Source of the DNA: Cellulomonas sp.
Lineage (GTDB): Bacteria; Actinomycetota; Actinomycetes; Actinomycetales; Cellulomonadaceae
Length of the DNA stretch: 64,000 bases
Reading direction: 5' to 3'
Assembly (NCBI RefSeq): GCF_017744555.1
Contig: NZ_JAGIBD010000001.1
Span: forward strand, 124,001-188,000
The position numbers and the translations under genes are program-made. Shown here piece after piece: positions 8,025 through 16,179 of the stretch; the stretch's first letter is position 1; each line of letters begins with the position of its first letter. The notes under the pieces were generated by a model. That model ran no database searches and was not told the DNA's origin. It saw nothing but the letters and a program-made list of their open reading frames with translations.

Positions 8025-8908
8025 CGGAGGAAGTCCATCAGACTCGGCTGCAGGACCTTGCCCGCCGCGCCGAGAGCGCCCTGATATGCGACCTCCTGCA
8101 TCTGCAGCCCGAGGATCGTCTCGGCGAGGTCGATGTCCTCGATGCCGGACAGCTGCGACTTGGTGGTGAGCTGCTGGCCCGTGATCGACGTCTGCGCCGA
8201 CCCGATCTGGTTCTGCCGGGCGCCGACCGCGGACACCTCGGTGAGCATGGCCTCCATGCGGGCGTCGATCGCGTCGAGGTGCTGCGTGGGGTCGCCGCCC
8301 GCGCGGAGCGTCGCGGACACCTGGTCGAGCAGCGCGAACACCGAGCCGGCGCCCTGGCCGAAGACCTGCGAGCCGTCCGAGTCGACCCGCACCGTCATGG
8401 CCTGGCCCACGCGGCGCTCGACCGGGGCGCTCGTCGGGGTGCCGGTCCACGCGTAGGTGGTCGTGTCGAAGGCCTTGCCCGCGTCCGACGTGCCCGAGAA
8501 CACGGAGCGGCCCACGTACGTCGCGTTCGCCTGGTCCATGATCGTGTCGCGGACCCCGTCGAGCTCGGAGGCGAGCGCGTCGCGCGACGTCTGCCCGAGC
8601 GCGCCGTCGCCCCCCTGGACGGTGAGGTCGCGGGCCCGGCGCAGCGCGGCGAGCGACGACGTGAGCGCCGAGTCGACCGTGGTGAGCCACGAGTCGCCGT
8701 CGCTCGCGTTGCGGGCGTACTGCGTGAGCGCGCGCTGGTCGCCGCGCAGCCGCAGCATGTCGGACGCGCCGGCGGGGTCGTCGGACGGGACGTTGATCTT
8801 CTTCCCGCTGGACATCTGCGCCTGCAGCGTGGCCATCGTGGAGAGGTTGCCCTGCAGGTTCGCCAGCGTCTGGCGCTGGATGGTCTGGTGCGTGATGCGC
8901 GAGATCAT
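8021..8908 (-). CDS. flgL: Hook-filament junction protein FlgL (HAP3)
   Basis: A 295-residue flagellin-related protein. The N-terminal D0/D1 helix reads ISRITHQTIQRQTLANLQGNLSTMATLQAQMSSGKKINVPSDDP, with the SSGKKINxPSDDP signature; the C-terminal helix (IEDIDLAETILGLQMQEVAYQGALGAAGKVL) closes the D0 coiled coil. It forms the second junction ring between hook and filament and is exported through the flagellar type III apparatus. It follows flgK by 6 nt and overlaps fliW by 4 nt. Confidence 0.95.
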   Translation of the reverse strand: MISRITHQTIQRQTLANLQGNLSTMATLQAQMSSGKKINVPSDDPAGASDMLRLRGDQRALTQYARNASDGDSWLTTVDSALTSSLAALRRARDLTVQGGDGALGQTSRDALASELDGVRDTIMDQANATYVGRSVFSGTSDAGKAFDTTTYAWTGTPTSAPVERRVGQAMTVRVDSDGSQVFGQGAGSVFALLDQVSATLRAGGDPTQHLDAIDARMEAMLTEVSAVGARQNQIGSAQTSITGQQLTTKSQLSGIEDIDLAETILGLQMQEVAYQGALGAAGKVLQPSLMDFLR

Positions 8909-8914
8909 GGGCCG

Positions 8915-10357
8915 TTACCTTCCGACCAGGCCGGTGCGGTTGATGAGCGTGTCGAGCATCGCGTCGACGGCGGTCAGGACGCGGGCGGCGCCCTCGTAGG
9001 CGCGCTGGAACGCGAGCATGTTCACGGTCTCCTCGTCGGTGTCGACGCTGGTGATCGCGAGCTGCTGCTGCTCGGCGGTGGCCCGGGCGGCCTCGGCGAC
9101 GGTCGCTCGCGAGCCTGCGCTCGCGGTGCGGACACCGAGCTCGACGACCGTGGCGCTCCACAGCGCGTCGGGGCCGGTCCTCGAGGTGCCCAGCCCGGCG
9201 AGGGTGTCGCCGACCGAGCCGTCGAGCGCGCCGGCGCCCGGGGCGGCGACGGCGATGTCCACGGGGTCGGTGATCGCGACGCGCAGACCCATCGCGGGGG
9301 ACTGGCCCGGTGCGAACGTGAAGAAGTCGGTGCCGGTCGTGCCCGCGGTGGTGACCGCGCCGGTGTGCAGCGCGTTGACCTGGGTCGCGATGGCCGTCGC
9401 GAGGTCGTCGTACCGCGCGGCGGCCTCGGTGAGGATGCCGCCGGTGCCCGCGGCGTCGGGCGGTGCGAGGACGGACAGGAGACCCGCGACGCGGCCGGAG
9501 TCGAGGCCGACCTGCTGCGTGGGCCGGTCCGCCCAGACGACCGTGACGGCCTGGCCGGGCGTCGAGGTGTCGCCGGTGGCCTGCTGGAACGTGGTGGCCC
9601 CGGTGACGGCGATCGCGTGGGGGCGGTTGCCGTTGACGAGCATGTTGCCGGCGACCATGACGTCGAGCTGCCCGTCGGCACGCTGCGAGACGGTCGCGCC
9701 GACGAGCGAGGACAGCTGCGTGACGAGCAGGTCGCGCTGGTCGGCGAGCTCGTGCGCGGTGCCGCCCGCGTTGGTGATCTCGAGGATGCGGGCGTTGAGG
9801 TCCGCGACCCCCGCGGCGGTCGTGTTGACCTCCTCGACGAGCGAGGTGGTGGTCGACCGGGCCTGCGTCCACTGCGTCTGGGCGGCTGTGTAGAGGGTCT
9901 GGATGCGGCCGACCACGGCCTGCGAGTTCTCGAGGAGCACGGCGCGCGCCGAGCCCTTGTCCGGCGTGTTGCTCACGTCGCCCCACGCGCTCCACATCGC
10001 GGACAGCTGCGTCGACAGGCCCTGCGCGCTCGGCTCCGCGGTGCTCGACTCGAGCGTCGTGTACGCCTCCGCGCGGGCCTTGAGGTAGGCAGCGCCGCCG
10101 GTCTGGGTCCGCAGGCGCGCGTCGACGAACGAGTCGCCGAGGCGCTGGATGCCGGACACCCGGGTGCCCTCACCGGTGCCGTTCGGCACGGAGAACATCG
10201 ACGGCACCTGCGCCGCGGGCAGCGACGACAGGGTCGCGCGCTGGCGGGTGTAGCCGACGGTGTTCGCGTTCGCGACGTTCTGGCCGGCGACGTCGAGGGC
10301 CTGCCGCTGGGCGATCAGCGAGCTCAGCGCGGTGCTGAGTCCGGAGAAGGTGCTCAT
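8915..10357 (-). CDS. flgK: Hook-associated protein FlgK (HAP1)
   Basis: A 480-residue protein with the FlgK N-terminus (STFSGLSTALSSLIAQRQALDVAGQNVANANTVGYTRQR, containing the rod/hook ANxNTxGYTRQ motif) and the C-terminal helix (SVDTDEETVNMLAFQRAYEGAARVLTAVDAMLDTLINRTG). It makes the first junction zone between hook and filament. Start at ATG 10357, 14 nt after flgN; the longer open frame upstream belongs to the flgN shadow. Confidence 0.95.
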   Translation of the reverse strand: MSTFSGLSTALSSLIAQRQALDVAGQNVANANTVGYTRQRATLSSLPAAQVPSMFSVPNGTGEGTRVSGIQRLGDSFVDARLRTQTGGAAYLKARAEAYTTLESSTAEPSAQGLSTQLSAMWSAWGDVSNTPDKGSARAVLLENSQAVVGRIQTLYTAAQTQWTQARSTTTSLVEEVNTTAAGVADLNARILEITNAGGTAHELADQRDLLVTQLSSLVGATVSQRADGQLDVMVAGNMLVNGNRPHAIAVTGATTFQQATGDTSTPGQAVTVVWADRPTQQVGLDSGRVAGLLSVLAPPDAAGTGGILTEAAARYDDLATAIATQVNALHTGAVTTAGTTGTDFFTFAPGQSPAMGLRVAITDPVDIAVAAPGAGALDGSVGDTLAGLGTSRTGPDALWSATVVELGVRTASAGSRATVAEAARATAEQQQLAITSVDTDEETVNMLAFQRAYEGAARVLTAVDAMLDTLINRTGLVGR

Positions 10358-10371
10358 GGGGTCGGGGCTCC

Positions 10372-10851
10372 TCAGAAGGTGCGGTCGACGAGCTGCGCGA
10401 CGCGCTCGGAGGGGGCGGACTGGCCGGTGCCGTCGTACGTGCTGACGTCCTGCAGCGACGCGAGCGTCTCCTGCGTGGCGCGGTGGGACATGCGCAGGAG
10501 CTCGCGGTTGCCGTCGGCGAGCTGGCCGATCTCGGCGCTCAGCGACGCGAACGCGTCGCGGTGCGCGCGCAGCAGCTCGTCCCACGGCGCGGGGGCGTGC
10601 TCGGCGAGCATGGCGAGCGACGAGCCGGGGAGCAGGCCGAGGTGCATCGCCGCGGTGTCGGCGGCGACGGCGCGGCCGAGCTCGGCCTGACGGATCTCGT
10701 CGAGCACGGTCTCCACCTCGCGGGTCGCGTGGGACAGCCAGCGCGAGCGTCCGCTCGTGAGGATCATCTGCTCCTCCTCGAGCTTGAACAGGAGCAGCTC
10801 GAGCAGGTTCCGCTGGTGCCACAGCACCTCGGAGAGCCCGTTGAGGGGCAT
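10372..10851 (-). CDS. flgN: FlgN-like export chaperone
   Basis: A 159-residue, almost wholly helical, Glu/Leu-rich protein (LLELLLFKLEEEQMILTSGRSRWLSHATREVETVLDEIR) directly upstream of flgK and flgL, matching the FlgN chaperone family that escorts FlgK and FlgL to the export gate. Start at ATG 10851 with GGGAGG eight nt upstream; an upstream in-frame extension is rejected because a flagellar promoter lies inside it. First gene of the flgN-flgK-flgL-fliW unit. Confidence 0.88.
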   Translation of the reverse strand: MPLNGLSEVLWHQRNLLELLLFKLEEEQMILTSGRSRWLSHATREVETVLDEIRQAELGRAVAADTAAMHLGLLPGSSLAMLAEHAPAPWDELLRAHRDAFASLSAEIGQLADGNRELLRMSHRATQETLASLQDVSTYDGTGQSAPSERVAQLVDRTF

Positions 10852-10908
10852 CGGGGGTCCTCCCAGTCCGGCGTCGCGCTCCGGTTGCTCGGCGCGCGTC
10901 TGACTGAG

Positions 10909-10935
10909 GTATCGGCCGGGTCTGTCGGTTCCTGA
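10909..10935 (-). promoter_or_regulatory. Flagellar sigma promoter of flgN-flgK-flgL-fliW
   Basis: Minus-strand TCAG-N15-GCCGATAC, with the -10 58 nt before the flgN ATG. Predicted transcription start about 10902. Confidence 0.75.
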
Positions 10936-11027
10936 CGACTTTGCGGGCGGATTCCCGCAGCGGCGATCGTCGAAGCGGTTCCGCGCGCTATCTCCCGACG
11001 GTCCGGAAGTGTCGGGATTCCGTGGCG

Positions 11028-11045
11028 GTGTGATCTGCGTCACAC
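11028..11045. promoter_or_regulatory. Crp/GlxR-type operator in the flgN / sigma-factor divergent region
   Basis: GTGTGATCTGCGTCACAC contains a perfect TGTGA-N6-TCACA palindrome, the consensus of the cAMP-receptor family in actinobacteria (Crp, GlxR). It lies 77 nt upstream of the -35 of the sigma-factor promoter at 11122 and 93 nt upstream of the flgN promoter, an activator-compatible position for either. The entire 343-nt gap between flgN and the sigma gene is otherwise unusually AT-rich for this DNA. Confidence 0.7.
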
Positions 11046-11121
11046 TCGTCTGGCCGAAGTGGCAGCACCCACGTGGGCTTTCCCCGACTTCCTTCCGATT
11101 TGCCTACCGGGCAGTCAGAAC

Positions 11122-11148
11122 TCACCCGGTTGCCCGGAGATATCGATG
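11122..11148 (+). promoter_or_regulatory. Flagellar sigma promoter of the sigma gene itself (autoregulation)
   Basis: TCAC-N15-TATCGATG: same -35 and spacing as the other copies, with a diverged first half of the -10. Predicted start about 11155, leaving a 40-nt leader. A weaker -10 would fit a self-amplifying but leaky autoregulated promoter. Confidence 0.55.
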
Positions 11149-11194
11149 CGGTCAAGCACTCAAGGCCGGTCCACGAAGGGCCGACCGACCTGAA

Positions 11195-12085
11195 GTGACA
11201 AGCACCACAGAGACACCCGAGCAGCTGGTCCTGCAGAACCTCCCGCTGGTGGGGTATGCCGTCAGCGAGCTGCTGCACCGCGTCCCGCCAACGGTCTCCC
11301 GCGACGAGCTCGCCAGCGCCGGCAGCCTGGCGCTCGTGCTCGCCGCGCGTGCGTACGACCCGTCCACCGGGGTGCCGTTCGCCCGCTACGCGTCCCTGCG
11401 CATCCGCGGCGCGCTCGTCGACGAGCTGCGCTCGATGGACTGGGCGTCGCGCGGCGCGCGGCACCGGGTCCGCGAGCTCACCGCGACCACCGAGCGGCTC
11501 ACCGCCGTGCTCAAGCGCCGCCCGACGCGCGAGGAGCTCGCGGAGGCGCTCGGCACCGACGTCCGCACGGTCGACGCCGCCGCGCGCGACGCCGAGCGCC
11601 GCGTGCTGTCGATGGACGCGACCGAGGGCATGGGCGCGACGCTCGTCGCCGACCCCGCCGCCGGCCCCGAGGAGGCGCTCCTCGTCGGCGAGCAGCAGGT
11701 CTGGCTCCGCGCCGCCGTGCAGTCGCTGCCCGACCGGCTGCGCACCGTGGTCGAGGGGATCTTCCTGCAGGACCGGTCCGTCGCGGAGCTCGCCGACGAG
11801 CTCGGCGTCACCCAGTCCCGCATCAGCCAGCTGCGCACCGAGGCGCTCGCGCTCCTCAAGGACGGCATGAACGCCGGCCTCGACCCCGACCTCGTGAGCG
11901 CGCCCGCGCGCCCCGACGGCGTCGCCGAGCGCCGCCGCCAGAGCTACTTCGCGGCCGTCGCCGCCCGCGCCGCGCTCGCCACGGCCGTGCCCACCTCGGC
12001 GCGGATGTCGGGCGTCCCGACCCAGCGCAGCACCACCGGAGCGGCCGACGACGCCCGCACGCCCGCGGCCAGCAGGACGGCCTGA
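11195..12085 (+). CDS. fliA: Flagellar/WhiG-type RNA polymerase sigma factor (FliA)
   Basis: A 296-residue group 3 sigma factor. Region 2 covers LVGYAVSELLHRVPPTVSRDELASAGSLALVLAARAYDP and the -10-recognising FARYASLRIRGALVDELRSMDWASR (the RGAxxDELRxxDW signature of FliA/SigD/WhiG). Region 3 is RRPTREELAEALGTDVRTVD, and region 4 is LPDRLRTVVEGIFLQDRSVAELADELGVTQSRISQLRTEAL, whose helix-turn-helix reads the -35. The GTG at 11195 is the first start that keeps region 1.2/2 intact and lies downstream of the predicted promoter; the ribosome site is weak (GAAGGG 14 nt away). The last about 60 residues are an Ala/Arg-rich tail beyond region 4. No FlgM anti-sigma gene is seen in the window. Confidence 0.93.
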   Translation: MTSTTETPEQLVLQNLPLVGYAVSELLHRVPPTVSRDELASAGSLALVLAARAYDPSTGVPFARYASLRIRGALVDELRSMDWASRGARHRVRELTATTERLTAVLKRRPTREELAEALGTDVRTVDAAARDAERRVLSMDATEGMGATLVADPAAGPEEALLVGEQQVWLRAAVQSLPDRLRTVVEGIFLQDRSVAELADELGVTQSRISQLRTEALALLKDGMNAGLDPDLVSAPARPDGVAERRRQSYFAAVAARAALATAVPTSARMSGVPTQRSTTGAADDARTPAASRTA

Positions 12086-12104
12086 AAACTCGTCGCAGAA
12101 ACTC

Positions 12105-12131
12105 CTCACACCGGGTCGGCGCTGCCGATGG
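12105..12131 (+). promoter_or_regulatory. Flagellar sigma promoter of fliC
   Basis: CTCA-N15-GCCGATGG (or TCAC-N14-GCCGATGG if the -35 is shifted by one base). Predicted transcription start about 12137, giving a 50-nt leader. Confidence 0.75.
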
Positions 12132-12140
12132 AAGGGGTAC

Positions 12141-12180
12141 GCCCACGGATGGGCAGCTCTGACCCGACACATGGAGGAAG
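12141..12180 (+). promoter_or_regulatory. Predicted CsrA-binding leader of fliC
   Basis: GCCC-ACGGAT-GGGC (12141-12154) is a hairpin with the CsrA core ANGGA in its loop. A second ANGGA, ATGGAGG at 12171-12177, overlaps the ribosome binding site 9 nt before the ATG. One loop site upstream plus one site on the Shine-Dalgarno is the arrangement of the Bacillus hag leader, which CsrA occupies to block flagellin translation. Confidence 0.7.
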
Positions 12181-12186
12181 ATCACG

Positions 12187-13401
12187 ATGGGTCTCTCGAT
12201 CAACCAGAACATCGCGGCCACCAACGCGTACCGCAACCTGAGCAACACCCAGAACGACCTCGCGAAGTCGCTCGAGAAGCTCTCGTCGGGCTTCCGCATC
12301 AACCGTGCGGCGGACGACGCGGCCGGTCTGGCGATCTCCGAGGGTCTGCGCTCGCAGGTCGGTGGCCTCAAGGTCGCCGCCCGCAACGCTCAGGACGGCA
12401 TCTCGGTCGTGCAGACCGCTGAGGGCGCCCTGACCGAGGTCCACTCCATCCTGCAGCGTGTCCGCGACCTCGCGGTGCAGGCCGGTAACGACTCGAACAA
12501 CGCCGACGCCCGCACCAACATCGAGACCGAGGCGACGCAGCTCGTCTCCGAGCTCGACCGCATCTCGGGCTCCACGAACTTCAACGGCACCAAGCTCCTC
12601 GACGGCTCCGCCGGCGCGGGCTCGGGCAAGCTGACGTTCCAGGTCGGCGCGGACGGCGACGCCAACTCGCAGATCGTCGTCGACCTGTCGGGTGCGAACA
12701 TCAGCGCGCTCGCGACGGACCTGAAGACGGGCGCCCTCGCGACGTCCGGCACGCAGTTCAACATCGCCGCGGCGGGCGTCTCCGCCCTGGCGACCACGCC
12801 GGCGACCTTCACGGTCACCAAGGGTGGCGTCGCGACGACGATCACGACCGGCACGCTCAACGACACCGCTGACGGCTCCGCCGCCAACTTCCAGTCGGTG
12901 GACGAGTACGCCAACGCGCTGCGCAACGACGCTGCGTTCGCGGCGAACTTCTCGGTCTCGGTCGTGAAGGACGCCAACGGTGCCGGCACCGGCATCGTGG
13001 TCTCCGCCCTCAACGGCGGTGCGGTCGGCACGGCCGACCCCGACGGCGCGGGCGCGGGCTTCACCGCGGTCGGCACCGCGGGTGCGACCTCGACGATCGG
13101 CCTGAAGTTCGACAGCCCGACCAACGCCCAGGCGTCGATCTCGCTGCTGGACGACAAGATCAAGTCGGTCTCCACGGCTCGCGCCAACCTCGGTGCGTAC
13201 CAGAACCGGTTCGAGCACACGATCAAGAACGTCAACGTCGCGATCGAGAACCTGTCGGCCTCGGAGTCCCGCATCCGCGACACGGACATGGCGTCGGAGA
13301 TGGTCTCCTTCACCCGCGCGCAGATCCTGTCGCAGGCCGGCACGGCGATGCTCGCGCAGGCCAACCAGATCCCCCAGGGCGTGCTCTCGCTCCTGCGGTG
13401 A
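12187..13401 (+). CDS. fliC: Flagellin
   Basis: A 404-residue filament subunit. N-terminal D0/D1 (residues 1-150) has the canonical [45 protein letters not shown]; the C-terminal D1/D0 (residues 320-404) has [40 protein letters not shown] and ends in [14 protein letters not shown]. The central 170 residues are a Thr/Ala-rich variable domain, shorter than in enterics. Strong GGAGG ribosome site. It has its own promoter, CsrA-type leader and terminator, as expected for the most heavily made flagellar protein. Single flagellin gene in the window. Confidence 0.97.
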   Translation: MGLSINQNIAATNAYRNLSNTQNDLAKSLEKLSSGFRINRAADDAAGLAISEGLRSQVGGLKVAARNAQDGISVVQTAEGALTEVHSILQRVRDLAVQAGNDSNNADARTNIETEATQLVSELDRISGSTNFNGTKLLDGSAGAGSGKLTFQVGADGDANSQIVVDLSGANISALATDLKTGALATSGTQFNIAAAGVSALATTPATFTVTKGGVATTITTGTLNDTADGSAANFQSVDEYANALRNDAAFAANFSVSVVKDANGAGTGIVVSALNGGAVGTADPDGAGAGFTAVGTAGATSTIGLKFDSPTNAQASISLLDDKIKSVSTARANLGAYQNRFEHTIKNVNVAIENLSASESRIRDTDMASEMVSFTRAQILSQAGTAMLAQANQIPQGVLSLLR

Positions 13402-13435
13402 CCTGACCGGTGACCACCCGGTCACCACGTGAACG

Positions 13436-13474
13436 CACCGGTGGCGGGTCGGCGAAGGCCACCCGCCACCGGTG
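13436..13474 (+). terminator. fliC terminator hairpin
   Basis: A perfect 14-bp stem (CACCGGTGGCGGGT, 13436-13449, pairing with ACCCGCCACCGGTG, 13461-13474) around an 11-nt loop, 34 nt after the fliC stop. A smaller inverted repeat (GGTGACC/GGTCACC) lies just before it. No T-run. It would insulate fliC from fliD. Confidence 0.8.
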
Positions 13475-13490
13475 TCTCACCCCCACACGA

Positions 13491-13504
13491 ACGGACGGAC
13501 GGAC
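13491..13504 (+). promoter_or_regulatory. Triple ACGGA tract in front of fliD
   Basis: ACGGACGGACGGAC holds three overlapping copies of the CsrA core ANGGA (starting at 13491, 13495 and 13499) where the ribosome binding site of fliD should be, 7-20 nt before the ATG. No other ribosome site is visible, so any CsrA bound here would cover the initiation region. Confidence 0.5.
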
Positions 13505-13510
13505 TCCTAC

Positions 13511-14869
13511 ATGGCAGCCATGGGCATCGACGGTCTGGTCAGCGGCCTGAACACGACCGACCTGATCAACCAGCTCATGCAGGTCGAGTCGGCCCCGCAG
13601 ACGCTCCTGAAGTCCAAGCAGACCGAGACGACGAACCTCGTCACGGCCCTGCAGGCGCTCAACACCAAGGTGTCGTCGCTGTTCGACGCCGCCACGAAGG
13701 CCGCCACGGCCACGAGCTGGTCCGCGACGAAGGCCACGTCCTCCGCGACGTCGGTCACCGCGACCACCACGACCGGCGCGCAGCCGACCGAGCTCTCGTT
13801 CACGGTCGACAAGGTCGCCCGCAGCCAGGTGTCGCTGACGCCGGCGTTCACCGACCTCGCGACCCTCACGGGCGGCGCGAGCTCCCTGACCTTCCGCAAG
13901 CCCGACGGCACGCTCACCGAGGTCGCGGTCGGCGCCGACGCCGCCGCCACGGCGCGCGCGATCACCGCGTCCGGTGCGGGCGTGAACGCGGTCGCCGTCA
14001 AGGTCGACGGGCAGACGCGGCTCCAGCTGACCAGCACCTCGACGGGCGAGGCGGGCGGCTTCGAGCTGTTCGCCGGCACCAAGGCGCAGGTCACGGGCGG
14101 CACCGCCACGGCCGTCCCCCTCACGCACACGCGCACCGCGCAGGACGCCGCGATCACGCTGTGGTCCGGCTCGGCGGCCGCGCAGCAGGTGACCTCCTCG
14201 ACGAACACGTTCTCGGACGTGCTCGCGAACACGTCGATCACGGTGTCCGCGGTCGAGACCGACCCCGTGACGCTCACTGTCAAGCGGGACGACGCCGCGC
14301 TGCAGTCCCTGGCCTCGGGGCTCGTCGGCTCGCTCGGCGTCGTGCTCTCCGAGATCACGTCCCGCACCGCCACGACGACGACCAAGGGCGACGACGGCCG
14401 CACGGTCATCTCGGGCGGCCTGTTCTCGGGCGAGAGCGGCATCCGCGGGCTCCAGCAGCAGCTGCAGTCCGCCGCGTCCTACCCGGTCGGCGGCGTCTCG
14501 CCCTCGACCGTCGGGTTCGTCGTCGGCAAGGACGGCACGTTCACGTTCGACCAGGCCAAGTTCACCGCGGCGCTCACCGCCGACCCGGACAAGGTCCAGA
14601 AGGTCATCTCGGGGCTGGCGCAGCGCGTCGCGGACGTCGCGAAGAAGGCGTCCGACAAGGTCGACGGCACCCTCACCCTGCAGATCACGGGCCAGCAGGC
14701 CGTGGTCAAGGACCTCGGTGCCCAGATCGACAACTGGGACATCCGCCTCGCGCAGCGCCGCGAGGGCCTGCAGGCGACGTACTCGCGCCTCGAGGTGTCG
14801 CTGTCCAACATGCAGTCCCAGTCGAGCTGGCTCGCCGGCCAGCTCGCCTCGCTCTCGAGCTCGAGCTGA
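13511..14869 (+). CDS. fliD: Flagellar filament cap FliD (HAP2)
   Basis: A 452-residue cap protein. N-terminal FliD_N signature GIDGLVSGLNTTDLINQLMQVESAPQTLLKSKQTE, a Thr/Ala-rich central part, and a FliD_C domain (about 215-440: GLFSGESGIRGLQQQL, YPVGGVSPSTVGFVVGKDGTFTFDQAKF, and a C-terminal coiled coil IDNWDIRLAQRREGLQATYSRLEVSLSNMQSQSSWLAGQL). It caps the growing filament and folds flagellin. ATG 13511 (MAAMGIDG) is preferred over an upstream ATG inside the fliC terminator region. Starts the fliD-fliS-fliT-like unit; no copy of the flagellar promoter motif was found in the 109-nt gap, so its promoter is unclear. Confidence 0.94.
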   Translation: MAAMGIDGLVSGLNTTDLINQLMQVESAPQTLLKSKQTETTNLVTALQALNTKVSSLFDAATKAATATSWSATKATSSATSVTATTTTGAQPTELSFTVDKVARSQVSLTPAFTDLATLTGGASSLTFRKPDGTLTEVAVGADAAATARAITASGAGVNAVAVKVDGQTRLQLTSTSTGEAGGFELFAGTKAQVTGGTATAVPLTHTRTAQDAAITLWSGSAAAQQVTSSTNTFSDVLANTSITVSAVETDPVTLTVKRDDAALQSLASGLVGSLGVVLSEITSRTATTTTKGDDGRTVISGGLFSGESGIRGLQQQLQSAASYPVGGVSPSTVGFVVGKDGTFTFDQAKFTAALTADPDKVQKVISGLAQRVADVAKKASDKVDGTLTLQITGQQAVVKDLGAQIDNWDIRLAQRREGLQATYSRLEVSLSNMQSQSSWLAGQLASLSSSS

Positions 14870-14883
14870 CGGAAGGGTCACTG

Positions 14884-15327
14884 ATGCCTGACATCCGTTC
14901 CCGGTACATGGCCGACGCGGTCGCCACGGTCGGCCCCGCCCGGCTGCTCACGATGCTCTACGACCGCATGCTGCTCGACGTCGACCGGGCCGTGGAGGCG
15001 CTGCGCGCCGACGACCGCGGCGCCGCGACCGGCCACCTGGTGCACGCGCAGGAGATCGTCGCCGAGCTCATCGTGAGCCTCGACGAGAAGGCGTGGGACG
15101 GCGGCCCGCAGCTCATGTCGATCTACCGGTTCCTGCTCTCCGAGCTCATCGAGACCGGTTCGCGCGGCGACGTCGAGCGCGCCCTGGCGTGCCGCAGCCT
15201 CATCGAGCCGCTGGCCGAGGCGTGGCACGAGGCGGCCCGGTCGCTCGCGCACGTCGACGTCCCGACCCAGCCCGACGCGCCGGCGCTCGAGACCGCGACG
15301 TCGGTCGGCCTGCTCGGCGTCGGCTGA
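14884..15327 (+). CDS. fliS: Flagellin chaperone FliS
   Basis: A 147-residue helical-bundle chaperone: YMADAVATVGPARLLTMLYDRMLLDVDRAVEALRADD and the helix HAQEIVAELIVSLDEKAWDGGPQLMSIYRFLLSELIETG are the FliS core (family normally 120-150 residues). It binds the disordered C-terminus of flagellin before export. GGAAGG lies 6 nt before the ATG; 14 nt after fliD. Confidence 0.93.
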   Translation: MPDIRSRYMADAVATVGPARLLTMLYDRMLLDVDRAVEALRADDRGAATGHLVHAQEIVAELIVSLDEKAWDGGPQLMSIYRFLLSELIETGSRGDVERALACRSLIEPLAEAWHEAARSLAHVDVPTQPDAPALETATSVGLLGVG

Positions 15328-15328
15328 C

Positions 15329-15670
15329 ATGAGCACCGTGGTGGCCGAGGTGGACGGCTGGCTCGCCGCCTGGACGCACGCGCTCGACGCGATCGAGCTC
15401 GACGTCGCGGCCGCCGAGGAGCTGCTGCGCACCGCGCACCTCACGCCCGTGCAGGAGGTCGCCGCGGCGTCCGTCTGGCACCCGCCGACGGAGCTCGGCC
15501 CGCTGCCCGCGGCCCTGCACGTCCGGGCGTCCGCGATCCTCGAGCGCCAGCTCGACGTCGCGCGGCGCACCGCCGACGCGCTCGCGTACTCCCGACGGCA
15601 TCTCGCGGCCGCCGACCTCGCGCGCCCGCGCCCGCTGGAGACGCCCGTCTACGTCGACGAGCAGGCCTGA
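15329..15670 (+). CDS. FliT-like small flagellar protein
   Basis: A 113-residue mostly helical protein starting one nt after the fliS stop. It has the size, position (after fliD-fliS) and helix pattern of the FliD chaperone FliT, but I see no diagnostic motif. WLAAWTHALDAIELDVAAAEELLRTAHL and ASAILERQLDVARRTADALAYSRRHLA are the two clear helices. Call rests on context more than sequence. Confidence 0.6.
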   Translation: MSTVVAEVDGWLAAWTHALDAIELDVAAAEELLRTAHLTPVQEVAAASVWHPPTELGPLPAALHVRASAILERQLDVARRTADALAYSRRHLAAADLARPRPLETPVYVDEQA

Positions 15671-15726
15671 CCTCGGGGTTCACCCGGGCAACTTTCAACC
15701 CGGTGACGAAAGTCTTCTGAAACATC

Positions 15727-15753
15727 TCAACGCCCGCCGGAACCCTCCGATGG
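15727..15753 (+). promoter_or_regulatory. Flagellar sigma promoter of the flgB operon
   Basis: TCAA-N15-TCCGATGG, 79 nt before the flgB ATG. Predicted transcription start about 15760, just before the first leader hairpin. Confidence 0.75.
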
Positions 15754-15760
15754 GCAGCAT

Positions 15761-15798
15761 GAGCACGGATCGCTCGCGCAGCAGGCCACGGATAGGCC
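15761..15798 (+). promoter_or_regulatory. Two CsrA-type hairpins in the flgB leader
   Basis: GAGC-ACGGATC-GCTC (15761-15775) and GGCC-ACGGATA-GGCC (15784-15798): two consecutive 4-bp stems, each presenting ACGGAT in a 7-nt loop, 13 nt apart centre-to-centre spacing of about 23 nt. A CsrA dimer binds two such sites at once. They lie at the very 5' end of the predicted mRNA, ahead of the GTGAGG ribosome site. Confidence 0.65.
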
Positions 15799-15831
15799 GA
15801 CTCGTTCCTCGTCGGTGAGGTGTGCCTTCTC

Positions 15832-16179
15832 ATGGGCTTGTTCGATTCCGTGAGCTCCGTCGCGCTCAACAGCGCCCTCGACGGTCTCGCGCTGCGCCAG
15901 CGAGCGATCGCGGACAACGTCGCGAACGTCAACACCCCGAACTACCACGCCCGGCGCGTCGCGTTCGAGGACGCCCTGGCGAAGGCCGTGAGCCACGGCC
16001 ACGGCGCCGTCGAGGCCACGACCGCGCGGTCGCTCGAGCCGACCCGTGAGGACGGCAACAACGTCAACCTCGACACCGAGACGCTGCTCAACGTCGACAC
16101 GAACCTGCGCTACCAGCTCGCCACGCAGGCGGTGTCCGGGCAGTTCGCCGGCATCCGCGCGGCGATGAGGACCAGCTGA
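15832..16179 (+). CDS. flgB: Flagellar basal-body rod protein FlgB
   Basis: A 115-residue proximal rod subunit. [38 protein letters not shown] is the conserved rod N-terminus (ANxNTPNY), and [35 protein letters not shown] the C-terminal helix. Start ATG 15832 with GTGAGG upstream. First gene of a ten-kilobase operon through flgE; overlaps flgC by one nt. Confidence 0.95.
   Translation: MGLFDSVSSVALNSALDGLALRQRAIADNVANVNTPNYHARRVAFEDALAKAVSHGHGAVEATTARSLEPTREDGNNVNLDTETLLNVDTNLRYQLATQAVSGQFAGIRAAMRTS

Noticed and set aside
13477..13508. A possible flagellar promoter directly before fliD
   Set aside because: TCAC occurs but the -10 position 15 nt later reads CGGACGG with no CGAT, so it does not fit the motif.
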